Assembly (NCBI GenBank): GCA_037893245.1 | Contig: JBAIAA010000117.1 | Location: forward strand, 558,001-622,000 | Source: Crossaster papposus | Lineage: Eukaryota; Echinodermata; Asteroidea; Velatida; Solasteridae | Length of the DNA: 64,000 bases | Reading direction: 5' to 3' | Part shown: one piece after another, positions 37,839 through 49,485 of the stretch | How positions within the stretch are numbered: position 1 is the first letter of the stretch | Layout of the letters: every line of letters begins with the position of its first letter | Notes under the pieces: model-generated | Database searches by the model: none | What the model saw: the letters and a program-made list of their open reading frames with translations, nothing else | Told to the model about the DNA's origin: nothing | Translations under genes and position numbers: made by a program

Positions 37839-38895
37839 AGCTCATTTAGCCTAACAACAACTTTTCGGGTTTTGTTCACCATCAGATCACGAAATGGACT
37901 TCCAACGCTCCCAAATGGTCTATAGCGCTCAATGAGCCTAACAAACACTTTTCGGGTTTTTTCACCGTCAGAACACAAATTAGACTTCCAACGCTCCCAA
38001 ATGGTCTATAGCGCTCATTTAGCCTAACAAACACTTTTCGGGTTTTTTTCACCGTCAGAACACCAATTGGACTTCCAACACTCCCAAACGGTCTATAGGC
38101 CTCAATGAGCCTAACAAACACTTTTCGGTTTTTTTCACCGTCAGAACACAAAATAGACTTCCAACGCTCCCAAATGGTCTATAGAGCTCATTTAGCCTAA
38201 CAAATCCTTTTCGGTTTGTTTCACCATCAGAACACGAAATAGACTTCCAATACTCCCAAATGGTCTATAGAGCTCATTGAGCCTAACAAACACTTTTCGG
38301 GTTTTTTCACCATCAGAACACGAAATGGACTTCCAATACTCCCAAATGGTCGATAGCGCAAAATAAGCGTAACAAACACTTTTCGGTTTTTCTCACCGTC
38401 AAAACACCAAATGGACTTTCAACACTCCCAAATAGTCTATAGCGATCAATAAGCCTAACAAACACTTTTCGGGTTTTGTTCACCGTCAGAACACAAAATT
38501 GACTTCCAACACTCCCAAACGGTCTATAGGCCTCAATGAGCCTAACAAACACTTTTCGGTTTTTTTCACCGTCAGAACACAAAATAGACTTCCAACGCTC
38601 CTAAATGGTCTATAGAGCTCATTTAGCCTAATAAATCCTTTTCGGTTTTTTTCACCATCAGAACACGAAATGGACTTCCAATACTCCCAAATGGTCTATA
38701 GAGCTCATTGAGCCTAACAAACACTTTTCGGGTTTTTTCACCATCAGAACACGAAATGGACTTCCAATACTCCCAAATGGTCGATAGCGCTCAATAAGCG
38801 TAACAAACACTTTTCGGTTTTTCTCACCGTCAAAACACCAAATGGACTTTCAACACTCCCAAATAGTCTATAGCGATCTATAAGCCTAAAAAACA

Positions 38896-41600
38896 CTTTT
38901 CGGGTTTTGTTCACCGTCAGAACACAAAATTGACTTCCAACACTCCCAAATGGTCTATAGGCCTCAATGAGCCTAACAAACACTTTTCGGGTTTTTTTCA
39001 CCGTCAGAACACAAAATAGACTTCCAACGCTCCCAAATGGTCTATAGAGCTCATTTAGCCTAACAAACACTTTTCGGTTTTTTTCACGGTCAAAACACGA
39101 AATGGACTTCCAATACTCCCACATGGTCTATAGACCTCAATGAGCCTAAGAAACACTTTTCGGTTTTTTGTCACCGTCAGAACACAAAATAGACTTCCAA
39201 CGCTCCCAAATGGTCTATAGAGCTCATTTAGCCTAACAAACACTCTTCGGGGTTTTTTCACCATCAGCTATAGACCTCAATGAGCCTAAGAAACACTTTT
39301 CGGTTTTTGTCACCGTCAGAACACAAAATAGACTTCCAACGCTCCCAAATGGTCTATAGAGCTCATTTAGCCTAACAAACACTCTTCGGGGTTTTTTCAC
39401 CATCAGCTATAGACCTCAATGAGCCTAACAATCACTTTTCAGGTTTTTTTCACCGTCAGAACACAAAATAGACTTCCAACGCTCCCAAATGGTCTATAGC
39501 GCTCAATAAGCCTAACAAACACTTTTCGGTTTTTTTCACCGTCAGAACACAAAATAGACTTCCAACGCTCCCAAATGGTCTATAGAGCTCATTTAGCCTA
39601 ACAAACACTCTTCGGGTTTTTTTCACCATCAGCTATAGACCTCAATGAGCCTAACAAACACTTTTCGGGTTTTTTCACCGTCAGAACACAAATTAGACTT
39701 CCAACGCTCCCAAATGGTCTATAGCGCTCATTTAGCCTAACAAACACTTTTCGGGTTTGTTCACCGTCAGAACACAAATTAGACTTCCAACGCTCCCAAA
39801 TGGTCTATAGCGCTCATTTAGCCTAACAAACACTTTTCAAGTTTTTTCACCGTCAGAACACAAAATAGACTTCCAACGCTCCCAAATGGTCTATAGAGCT
39901 CATTTAGCCTAACAAACCCTTTTCGGTTTTTTTCACCATCAGAACACGAAATGGACTTCCAATACTCCCAAATGGTCTATAGAGCTCATTGAGCCTAACA
40001 AACACTTTTCGGTTTTTTTCACCATCAGAACACGAAATGGACTTCCAATACTCCCAAATGGTCGATAGCGCTCAATAAGCGTAACAAACACTTTTCGGTT
40101 TTTCTCACCGTCAGAACACCAAATGGACATCCAACGCTCCAAAATGTTCTATAGTGCTCAATGAGCCTAACAAATACTTTTCGGGTTTTGTTCACCATCA
40201 GCTATAGGCCTCAATGAGCCTAACAAACACTTTTTGGGTTTTTTCACCGTCAGAACACAAATTAGACTTCCAACGCTCCCAAATGGTCTATAGCGCTCAT
40301 TTAGCCTAACAAACACTTTTCGGTTTTTTTTTCACCGTCAGAACACCAAATGGACTTCCAACACTCCCAAACGGTCTATAGGCCTCAATGAGCCTAACAA
40401 ACACTTTTCAAGTTTTTTCACCGTCAGAACACAAAATAGACTTCCAACGCTCCCAAATGGTCTATAGAGCTCATTTAGCCTAACAAACACTTTTCGGTTT
40501 TTTTCACCATCAGAACACGAAATGGACTTCCAATACTCCCAAATGGTCTATAGAGCTCATTGAGCCTAACAAACACTTTTCGGGTTTTTTCACCGTCAGA
40601 ACACAAAATTGACTTCCAACACTCCCAAATGGTCTATAGGCATCAATGAGCCTAACAAACACTTTTCGGTTTTTTTTCACAGTCAGAACACAAAATAGAC
40701 TTCCAACGCTCCCAAATGGTCTATAAGCGCTCATTTAGCCTAACAAACACTTTTCGGTTTTTCTCACCGTCAAAACACCAAATGGACTTTTAACACTCCC
40801 AAATGGTCTATAGCGCTCAAAAAGCCTAACAAACACTTTTCGGTTTTTTTCACCGTCAGAACACAAATTAGACTTCCAACGCTCCCAAATGGTCTATAGC
40901 GCTCAATGAGCCTAACAAACACTTTTCGGTTTTTCTCACCGTCAGAACACCAAATGGACTTCCAACACTCCCAAACGGTCTATAGGCCTCAATGAGCCTA
41001 ACAAACACTTTTCAAGTTTTTTCACCGTCAGAACACAAAATAGACTTCCAACGCTCCCAAATGGTCTATAGAGCTCATTTAGCCTAACAAACACTTTTCG
41101 GTTTTTTTCACCATCAGAACACGAAATGGACTTCCAATACTCCCAAATGGTCTATAGAGCTCATTGAGCCTAACAAACACTTTTCGGTTTTTCTCACCGT
41201 CAGAACACCAAATGGACATCCAACGCTCCCAAATGTTCTATAGTGCTCAATGAGCCTAACAAACACTTTTCGGGTTTTGTTCACCATCAGCTATAGGCCT
41301 CAATGAGCCTAACAAACACTTTTCGGGTTTTTTCACCGTCAGAACACAAAATAGTATTCCAACGCTCCCAAATGGTCTTTAGGCCTCAATGAGCCTAACA
41401 AACACTTTTCGGGTTTTTTTCACCGTCAGAACACAAAATAGACTTCCAACGCTCCCAAATGGTCTATAGCGCTCATTTAGCCTAACAAACAATTTTCGGG
41501 TTTTTTCACCATCAGCTATAGGCCTCAATGAGCCTAACAAACACTTTTCGGGTTTTTTCACCGTCAGAACACAAAATAGTATTCCAACGCTCCCAAATGG
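38896..41600. repeat. Irregular border between domains A and B
   Basis: No HOR longer than a few monomers is maintained here. It begins with the CACGGTCAAAACACG/CCCACATGG module (about 39,080-39,130) and a CTAAGAAACAC variant, then a 139-bp micro-HOR. A stretch of ordinary monomers with two TTTTCAAG types follows, then a segment (about 39.9-40.3 kb) resembling the super-unit start: GGTCGATAG at 40062 and a GTTCTATAG monomer, but without CCTAACACACAC. TAGTATTCC variants at about 41,350 and 41,575 are local. The GATCAC module appears once more just beyond (41827). Confidence 0.75.
39133..39411. repeat. 139-bp micro-HOR (86 + 52), two tandem copies
   Basis: A full monomer (ACCTCAATGAGCCTAAGAAAC start) plus a 52-bp monomer with ACACTCTTCGGGG repeats at 39133-39272 and 39273-39411. 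The two copies differ by one T in the T-run (TTTTTTGTCACC versus TTTTTGTCACC). A looser third copy follows from 39412 with an additional full monomer inserted. This is the shortest complete higher-order period in the window. Confidence 0.88.
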
Positions 41601-43490
41601 TCTATAAGCGCTCATTTAGCCTAACAAACACTTTTCGGTTTTTCTCACCGTCAGAACACCAAATGGACTTTCAACACTCCCAAATGGTCTATAGCGCTCA
41701 ATAAGCCTAACAAACACTTTTCGGTTTTTTTCACAGTCAGAACACAAATTAGACTTCCAACGCTCCCAAATGGTCTATAGAGCTCATTTAGCCTAACAAC
41801 AACTTTTCGGGTTTTGTTCACCATCAGATCACGAAATGGACTTCCAACGCTCCCAAATGGTCTATAGCGCTCAATGAGCCTAACAAACACTTTTCGTTTT
41901 TTTTCACCGTCAGAACACAAATTAGACTTCCAACGCTCCCAAATGGTCTATAGGCCTCAATGAGCCTAACAAACACTTTTCGGGTTTTCTTCACCGTCGA
42001 ACACAAAATTGACTTCCAACGCTCCCAAATGGTCTATAGCGCTCATTTAGCCTAACAAACACTTTTCGGATTTTTTCACCATCAGCTATAGGCTTCAATG
42101 AGCCTAACAAACACTTTTCGGTTTTTTTCACCGCTAGAACACCAAATGGACATCCAACGCTCCCAAATGGTCTATAGCGCTCAATGAGCCTAACAAACAC
42201 TTTTCGGTTTTTCTCACCGTCAAAACACCAATTGGACTTTCAACACTCCCAAATGGTCTATAGCGCTCAATAAGCCTAACAAACACTTTTCGGTTTTTTT
42301 CACCGTCAGAACACAAATTAGACTTCCAACGCTCCCAAATGGTCTATAGCGCTCATTTAGCCTAACAAACACTTTTCGGGTTTTTTTCACCGTCAGAACA
42401 CCAAATGGATTTCCAACACTCCCAAACTGTCTATAGGCCTCAATGAGCCTAACAAACACTTTTCAAGTTTTTTCACCGTCAGAACACAAAATAGACTTCC
42501 AACGCTCCCAAATGGTCTATAGAGCTCATTTAGCCTAACAAACCCTTTTCGGTTTTTTTCACCATCAGAACACGAAATGGACTTCCAATACTCCCAAATG
42601 GTCTATAGAGCTCATTGAGCCTAACAAACACTTTTCGGTTTTTCTCACCGTCAGAACACCAAATGGACATCCAACGCTCCCAAATGTTCTATAGTGCTCA
42701 ATGAGCCTAACAAACACTTTTCGGGTTTTGTTCACCATCAGCTATAGGCCTCAATGAGCCTAACAAACACTTTTCGGTTTTTTTCACCGTCAGAACACAA
42801 AATTGACTTCCAACACTCCCAAATGGTCTATAGGCCTCAATGAGCCTAACAAACACTTTTCGGGGTTTTTTCACCGTCAGAACACAAAATAGACTTCCAA
42901 CGCTCCCAAATGGTCTATAGAGCTCATTGAGCCTAACAAACACTTTTCGGGTTTTTTCACCATCAGAACACGAAATGGACTTCCAATACTCCCAAATGGT
43001 CGATAGCGCTCAATAAGCGTAACAAACACTTTTCGGTTTTTCTCACCGTCAAAACACCAAATGAACTTTCAACACTCCCAAATGGTCTATAGCGATCAAT
43101 AAGCCTAACAAACACTTTTCGGTTTTTTTCACCGTCAGAACACAAAATAGACTTCCAACGCTCCCAAATGGTCTATAGAGCTCATTTAGCCTAACAAACA
43201 CTTTTCGGGTTTTGTTCACCATCAGAACACGAAATGGACTTCCAACGCTCCCAAATGGTCTATAGCGCTCAATGAGCCTAACAAACACTTTTCGTTTTTT
43301 TTCACCATCAGCTATAGGCCTCAATGAGCCTAACAAACACTTTTCGGGTTTTTTCACCGTCAGAACACAAAATAGACTTCCAACGCTCCCAAATGGTCTA
43401 TAGAGCTCATTTAGCCTAACAAACACTTTTCGGGTTTTGTTCACCATCAGAACACGAAATGGACTTCCAACGCTCCCAAATGGTCTATAG
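41601..43490. repeat. Last GATCAC module and entry into the 24-mer HOR
   Basis: The first part repeats the domain-A GATCAC module (41827) with TAGTATTCC replacing TAGAATTCC. From about 41.94 kb the order becomes that of the 24-mer HOR: the CTTCACCGTCGAAC monomer at about 41,990, a 52-bp monomer followed by GCTTC, and a GCTAGAACACC monomer. The segment from about 42.1 to 43.49 kb matches about 54.58-56.03 kb at offsets 12,449 and 12,535 (one monomer difference). This is where domain B begins. Confidence 0.78.
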
Positions 43491-45857
43491 CGCTCAATGA
43501 GCCTAACAAACACTTTTCGGTTTTTCTCACCGTCAAAAGACGAAATGGACTTTCAACACTCCCAAATGGTCTATAGCGCTCAATAAGCCTAACAAACACT
43601 TTTCGGGTTTTTCCACCGTCAGAACACAAAATAGACTTCCAACGCTCCCAAATGGTCTATAGGCCTCAATGAGCCTAACAAACACTTTTCGGGTTTTCTT
43701 CACCGTCGAACACAAAATTGACTTCCAACGCTCCCAAATGGTCTATAGCGCTCATTTAGCCTAACAAACACTTTTCGGGTTTTTTCACCATCAGCTATAG
43801 GCTTCAATGAGCCTAACAAACACTTTTCGGTTTTTTTCACCGCCAGAACACCAAATGGACATCCAACGCTCCCAAATGTTGTATAGTGCTCAATGAGCCT
43901 AACAAACACTTTTCGGGTTTTTTCACCGTCAGAACACAAAATAGACTTCCAACGCTCCCAAATGGTCTATAGAGCTCATTTAGCCTAACAAACACTTTTC
44001 GGGTTTTTTCACCGTCAGAACACAAAATAGACTTCCAACGCTCCCAAATGGTCTATAGAGCTCATTTAGCCTAACAAACACTTTTCGGGTTTTGTTCACC
44101 ATCAGAACACGAAATGGACTTCCAACGCTCCCAAATGGTCTATAGCGCTCAATGAGCCTAACAAACACTTTTCGGTTTTTCTCACCGTCAAAACACCAAT
44201 TGGACTTTCAACACTCCCAAATGGTCTATAGCGCTCAATAAGCCTAACAAACACTTTTCGGTTTTTTTCACCGTCAGAACACAAATTAGACTTCCAACGC
44301 TCCCAAATGGTCTATAGCGCTCATTTAGCCTAACAAACACTTTTCGGGTTTTTTTTCACCGTCAGAACACCAAATGGATTTCCAACACTCCCAAACGGTC
44401 TATAGGCCTCAATGAGCCTAACAAACACTTTTCAAGTTTTTTCACCGTCAGAACACAAAATAGACTTCCAACGCTCCCAAATGGTCTATAGAGCTCATTT
44501 AGCCTAACAAACCCTTTTCGGTTTTTTTCACCATCAGAACACGAAATGGACTTCCAATACTCCCAAATGGTCTATAGAGCTCATTGAGCCTAACAAACAC
44601 TTTTCGGTTTTTTTCACCATCAGAACACGAAATGGACTTCCAATACTCCCAAATGGTCGATAGCGCTCAATGAGCCTAACAAACACTTTTCGGGTTTTGT
44701 TCACCATCAGCTATAGGCCTCAATGAGCCTAACAAACACTTTTCGGGTTTTTTCACCGTCAGAACACAAAATTGACTTCCAACACTCCCAAATGGTCTAT
44801 AGGCCTCAATGAGCCTAACAAACACTTTTCGGGTTTTTTTCACAGTCAGAACACAAAATAGACTTCCAACGCTCCCAAATGGTCTATAGAGCTCATTGAG
44901 CCTAACAAACACTTTTCGGTTTTTTTCACCATCAGAACACGAAATGGACTTCCAATACTCCCAAATGGTCGATAGCGCTCAATAAGCGTAACAAACACTT
45001 TTCGGTTTTTCTCACCGTCAGAACACCAAATGGACATCCAACGCTCCCAAATGTTCTATAGTGCTCAATGAGCCTAACAAACACTTTTCGGGTTTTGTTC
45101 ACCATCAGCTATAGGCCTCAATGAGCCTAACAAACACTTTTCGGTTTTTTTCACCGTCAGAACACAAAATTGACTTCCAACACTCCCAAATGGTCTATAG
45201 GCCTCAATGAGCCTAACAAACACTTTTCGGGTTTTTTTCACCGTCAGAACACAAAATAGACTTCCAACGCTCCCAAATGGTCTATAGAGCTCATTGAGCC
45301 TAACAAACACTTTTCGGGTTTTTTCACCATCAGAACACGAAATGGACTTCCAATACTCCCAAATGGTCGATAGCGCTCAATAAGCGTAACAAACACTTTT
45401 CGGTTTTTCTCACCGTCAAAACACCAAATGAACTTTCAACACTCCCAAATGGTCTATAGCGATCAATAAGCCTAACAAACACTTTTCGGTTTTTTTCACC
45501 GTCAGAACACAAAATAGACTTCCAACGCTCCCAAATGGTCTATAGAGCTCATTTAGCCTAACAAACACTTTTCGGGTTTTGTTCACCATCAGAACACGAA
45601 ATGGACTTCCAACGCTCCCAAATGGTCTATAGCGCTCAATGAGCCTAACAAACACTTTTCGGTTTTTTTCACCATCAGCTATAGGCCTCAATGAGCCTAA
45701 CAAACACTTTTCGGTTTTTTTCACCGTCAGAACACAAAATAGACTTCCAACGCTCCCAAATGGTCTATAGAGCTCATTTAGCCTAACAAACACTTTTCGG
45801 GTTTTGTTCACCATCAGAACACGAAATGGACTTCCAACGCTCCCAAATGGTCTATAG
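43491..45857. repeat. 24-mer HOR copy 1, expanded to 2,367 bp
   Basis: The unit begins with the GTCAAAAGACGAAATGG monomer (AAAAGAC at 43535; also at 45902, 47871 and 56070). It is the 1,969-bp HOR plus a 398-bp internal duplication: CGCTCAATGAGCC 52-bp monomer to GTTCTATAG monomer, 44664-45061, with a second copy from 45062. The extra block sums as 52 + 86 + 86 + 87 + 86 + 1 = 398. The order around the duplication is otherwise that of copy 2. Confidence 0.93.
44664..45459. repeat. 398-bp tandem duplication inside the 24-mer HOR
   Basis: Two 398-bp copies, 44664-45061 and 45062-45459. Each starts with a 52-bp monomer carrying GGGTTTTGTTCACC, followed by AAAATTGAC and AAAATAGAC monomers. The join introduces a GTTCTATAG monomer (CACCAAATGGACATCC) not present at that position in HOR copy 2. 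A 399-bp event in the 19-mer HOR (52,044) affects the equivalent 52-bp monomer. Confidence 0.9.
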
Positions 45858-47826
45858 CGCTCAATGAGCCTAACAAACACTTTTCGGTTTTTCTCACCGT
45901 CAAAAGACGAAATGGACTTTCAACACTCCCAAATGGTCTATAGCGCTCAATAAGCCTAACAAACACTTTTCGGGTTTTTCCACCGTCAGAACACAAAATA
46001 GACTTCCAACGCTCCCAAATGGTCTATAGGCCTCAATGAGCCTAACAAACACTTTTCGGGTTTTCTTCACCGTCGAACACAAAATTGACTTCCAACGCTC
46101 CCAAATGGTCTATAGCGCTCATTTAGCCTAACAAACACTTTTCGGGTTTTTTCACCATCAGCTATAGGCTTTAATGAGCCTAACAAACACTTTTCGGTTT
46201 TTTTCACCGCCAGAACACCAAATGGACATCCAACGCTCCCAAATGTTGTATAGTGCTCAATGAGCCTAACAAACACTTTTCGGGTTTTTTCACCGTCAGA
46301 ACACAAAATAGACTTCCAACGCTCCCAAATGGTCTATAGAGCTCATTTAGCCTAACAAACACTTTTCGGGTTTTTTCACCGTCAGAACACAAAATAGACT
46401 TCCAACGCTCCCAAATGGTCTATAGAGCTCATTTAGCCTAACAAACACTTTTCGGGTTTTGTTCACCATCAGAACACGAAATGGACTTCCAACGCTCCCA
46501 AATGGTCTATAGCGCTCAATGAGCCTAACAAACACTTTTCGGTTTTTCTCACCGTCAAAACACCAATTGGACTTTCAACACTCCCAAATGGTCTATAGCG
46601 CTCAATAAGCCTAACAAACACTTTTCGGTTTTTTTCACCGTCAGAACACAAATTAGACTTCCAACGCTCCCAAATGGTCTATAGCGCTCATTTAGCCTAA
46701 CAAACACTTTTCGGTTTTTTTTTCACCGTCAGAACACCAAATGGATTTCCAACACTCCCAAACGGTCTATAGGCCTCAATGAGCCTAACAAACACTTTTC
46801 AAGTTTTTTCACCGTCAGAACACAAAATAGACTTCCAACGCTCCCAAATGGTCTATAGAGCTCATTTAGCCTAACAAACCCTTTTCGGTTTTTTTCACCA
46901 TCAGAACACGAAATGGACTTCCAATACTCCCAAATGGTCTATAGAGCTCATTGAGCCTAACAAACACTTTTCGGTTTTTTTCACCATCAGAACACGAAAT
47001 GGACTTCCAATACTCCCAAATGGTCGATAGCGCTCAATGAGCCTAACAAACACTTTTCGGGTTTTGTTCACCATCAGCTATAGGCCTCAATGAGCCTAAC
47101 AAACACTTTTCGGGTTTTTTCACCGTCAGAACACAAAATTGACTTCCAACACTCCCAAATGGTCTATAGGCCTCAATGAGCCTAACAAACACTTTTCGGG
47201 TTTTTTTCACAGTCAGAACACAAAATAGACTTCCAACGCTCCCAAATGGTCTATAGAGCTCATTGAGCCTAACAAACACTTTTCGGGTTTTTTCACCATC
47301 AGAACACGAAATGGACTTCCAATACTCCCAAATGGTCGATAGCGCTCAATAAGCGTAACAAACACTTTTCGGTTTTTCTCACCGTCAAAACACCAAATGG
47401 ACTTTCAACACTCCCAAATGGTCTATAGCGATCAATAAGCCTAACAAACACTTTTCGGTTTTTTTCACCGTCAGAACACAAAATAGACTTCCAACGCTCC
47501 CAAATGGTCTATAGAGCTCATTTAGCCTAACAAACACTTTTCGGGTTTTGTTCACCATCAGAACACGAAATGGACTTCCAACGCTCCCAAATGGTCTATA
47601 GCGCTCAATGAGCCTAACAAACACTTTTCGGTTTTTTTCACCATCAGCTATAGGCCTCAATGAGCCTAACAAACACTTTTCGGGTTTTTTCACCGTCAGA
47701 ACACAAAATAGACTTCCAACGCTCCCAAATGGTCTATAGAGCTCATTTAGCCTAACAAACACTTTTCGGGTTTTGTTCACCATCAGAACACGAAATGGAC
47801 TTCCAACGCTCCCAAATGGTCTATAG
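45858..47826. repeat. 24-mer HOR copy 2, canonical 1,969 bp
   Basis: Twenty-four monomers including three 52-bp ones. 24 x 86 minus 102 plus seven run-length bases equals 1,969 exactly. Diagnostic members are GTCAAAAGACG, TTTTTCCACC, CTTCACCGTCGAAC (1-bp loss), a 52-bp monomer followed by GCTTT (GCTTC elsewhere), GCCAGAACACC...GTTGTATAG, CACCAATTGGACTTTC, GGATTTCC with AAACGG, TTTTCAAG, ACAAACCC, GGTCGATAG, CACAGTCAG, and GCGATCAATAAGCC. I treat this as the reference unit of domain B. Confidence 0.95.
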
Positions 47827-49399
47827 CGCTCAATGAGCCTAACAAACACTTTTCGGTTTTTCTCACCGTCAAAAGACGAAATGGACTTTCAACACTCCCA
47901 AATGGTCTATAGCGCTCAATAAGCCTAACAAACACTTTTCGGGTTTTTCCACCGTCAGAACACAAAATAGACTTCCAACGCTCCCAAATGGTCTATAGGC
48001 CTCAATGAGCCTAACAAACACTTTTCGGGTTTTCTTCACCGTCGAACACAAAATTGACTTCCAACGCTCCCAAATGGTCTATAGCGCTCATTTAACCTAA
48101 CAAACACTTTTCGGGTTTTTTCACCATCAGCTATAGGCTTCAATGAGCCTAACAAACACTTTTCGGTTTTTTTCACCGCCAGAACACCAAATGGACATCC
48201 AACGCTCCCAAATGTTGTATAGTGCTCAATGAGCCTAACAAACACTTTTCGGGTTTTTTCACCGTCAGAACACAAAATAGACTTCCAACGCTCCCAAATG
48301 GTCTATAGAGCTCATTTAGCCTAACAAACACTTTTCGGGTTTTTTCACCGTCAGAACACAAAATAGACTTCCAACGCTCCCAAATGGTCTATAGAGCTCA
48401 TTTAGCCTAACAAACACTTTTCGGGTTTTGTTCACCATCAGAACACGAAATGGACTTCCAACGCTCCCAAATGGTCTATAGCGCTCAATGAGCCTAACAA
48501 ACACTTTTCGGTTTTTCTCACCGTCAAAACACCAATTGGACTTTCAACACTCCCAAATGGTCTATAGCGCTCAATAAGCCTAACAAACACTTTTCGGTTT
48601 TTTTCACCGTCAGAACACAAATTAGACTTCCAACGCTCCCAAATGGTCTATAGCGCTCATTTAGCCTAACAAACACTTTTCGGTTTTTTTTTCACCGTCA
48701 GAACACCAAATGGATTTCCAACACTCCCAAATGGTCTATAGCGCTCAATAAGCCTAACAAACACTTTTCGGTTTTTTTCACCGTCAGAACACAAATTAGA
48801 CTTCCAACGCTCCCAAATGGTCTATAGCGCTCATTTAGCCTAACAAACACTTTTCGGTTTTTTTTTCACCGTCAGAACACCAAATGGATTTCCAACACTC
48901 CCAAACGGTCTATAGGCCTCAATGAGCCTAACAAACACTTTTCAAGTTTTTTCACCGTCAGAACACAAAATAGACTTCCAACGCTCCCAAATGGTCTATA
49001 GAGCTCATTTAGCCTAACAAACCCTTTTCGGTTTTTTTCACCATCAGAACACGAAATGGACTTCCAATACTCCCAAATGGTCTATAGAGCTCATTGAGCC
49101 TAACAAACACTTTTCGGTTTTTTTCACCATCAGAACACGAAATGGACTTCCAATACTCCCAAATGGTCGATAGCGCTCAATGAGCCTAACAAACACTTTT
49201 CGGGTTTTGTTCACCATCAGCTATAGGCCTCAATGAGCCTAACAAACACTTTTCGGGTTTTTTCACCGTCAGAACACAAAATTGACTTCCAACACTCCCA
49301 AATGGTCTATAGGCCTCAATGAGCCTAACAAACACTTTTCGGGTTTTTTTCACAGTCAGAACACAAAATAGACTTCCAACGCTCCCAAATGGTCTATAG
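47827..49399. repeat. 24-mer HOR copy 3, partial, with 174-bp duplication
   Basis: It follows the canonical order from GTCAAAAGACG to the CACAGTCAG monomer and then switches to the 19-mer HOR at 49,400 (CGCTCAATGAGCC instead of AGCTCATTGAGCC). It contains a private CATTTAACC (GCC to ACC) near 48,090. A 174-bp dimer is tandemly duplicated at 48568-48741 and 48742-48915. The first copy's second monomer is a hybrid ending AAATGG rather than AAACGG. Confidence 0.9.
48568..48915. repeat. 174-bp dimer tandem duplication
   Basis: The pair CGCTCAATAAGCC/AAATTAGAC plus CGCTCATTTAGCC/GGATTTCC (86 + 88 bp) appears twice. The join lies between the AAATGGTCTATAG end of one monomer and CGCTCAATAAGCC, as expected from an exchange between two monomers two positions apart. 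Neither HOR copies 1 and 2 nor the 54-56 kb copy have it. Confidence 0.9.
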
Positions 49400-49485
49400 C
49401 GCTCAATGAGCCTAACAAACACTTTTCGGTTTTTTTCACCGTCAGAACACAAAATAGACTTCCAACTCTCCCAAATGGTCTATAG

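Larger units (their letters stand above)
28208..38895. repeat. Super-unit copy 4 (about 10.7 kb), best match to copy 1
   Basis: Almost the full length of copy 1 is repeated here. 28208-31519 matches 2194-5505 at offset 26,014. 31,828-32,261 matches 7,467-7,900 at 24,361. 32,840-34,220 matches 8,480-9,860 at 24,361. 34,218-35,425 matches 10,030-11,240 at about 24,185. 35,426-36,476 matches 11,260-12,310 at 24,166. 38,150-38,895 matches 12,530-13,275 at 25,621. Relative to copy 1 it lacks about 1.65 kb (the first HOR units of 5.5-7.4 kb) and two monomers near 34.2 kb, and gains a 1,368-bp tandem duplication. Differences between paired segments look like scattered point changes and run-length changes. 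Confidence 0.88.
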
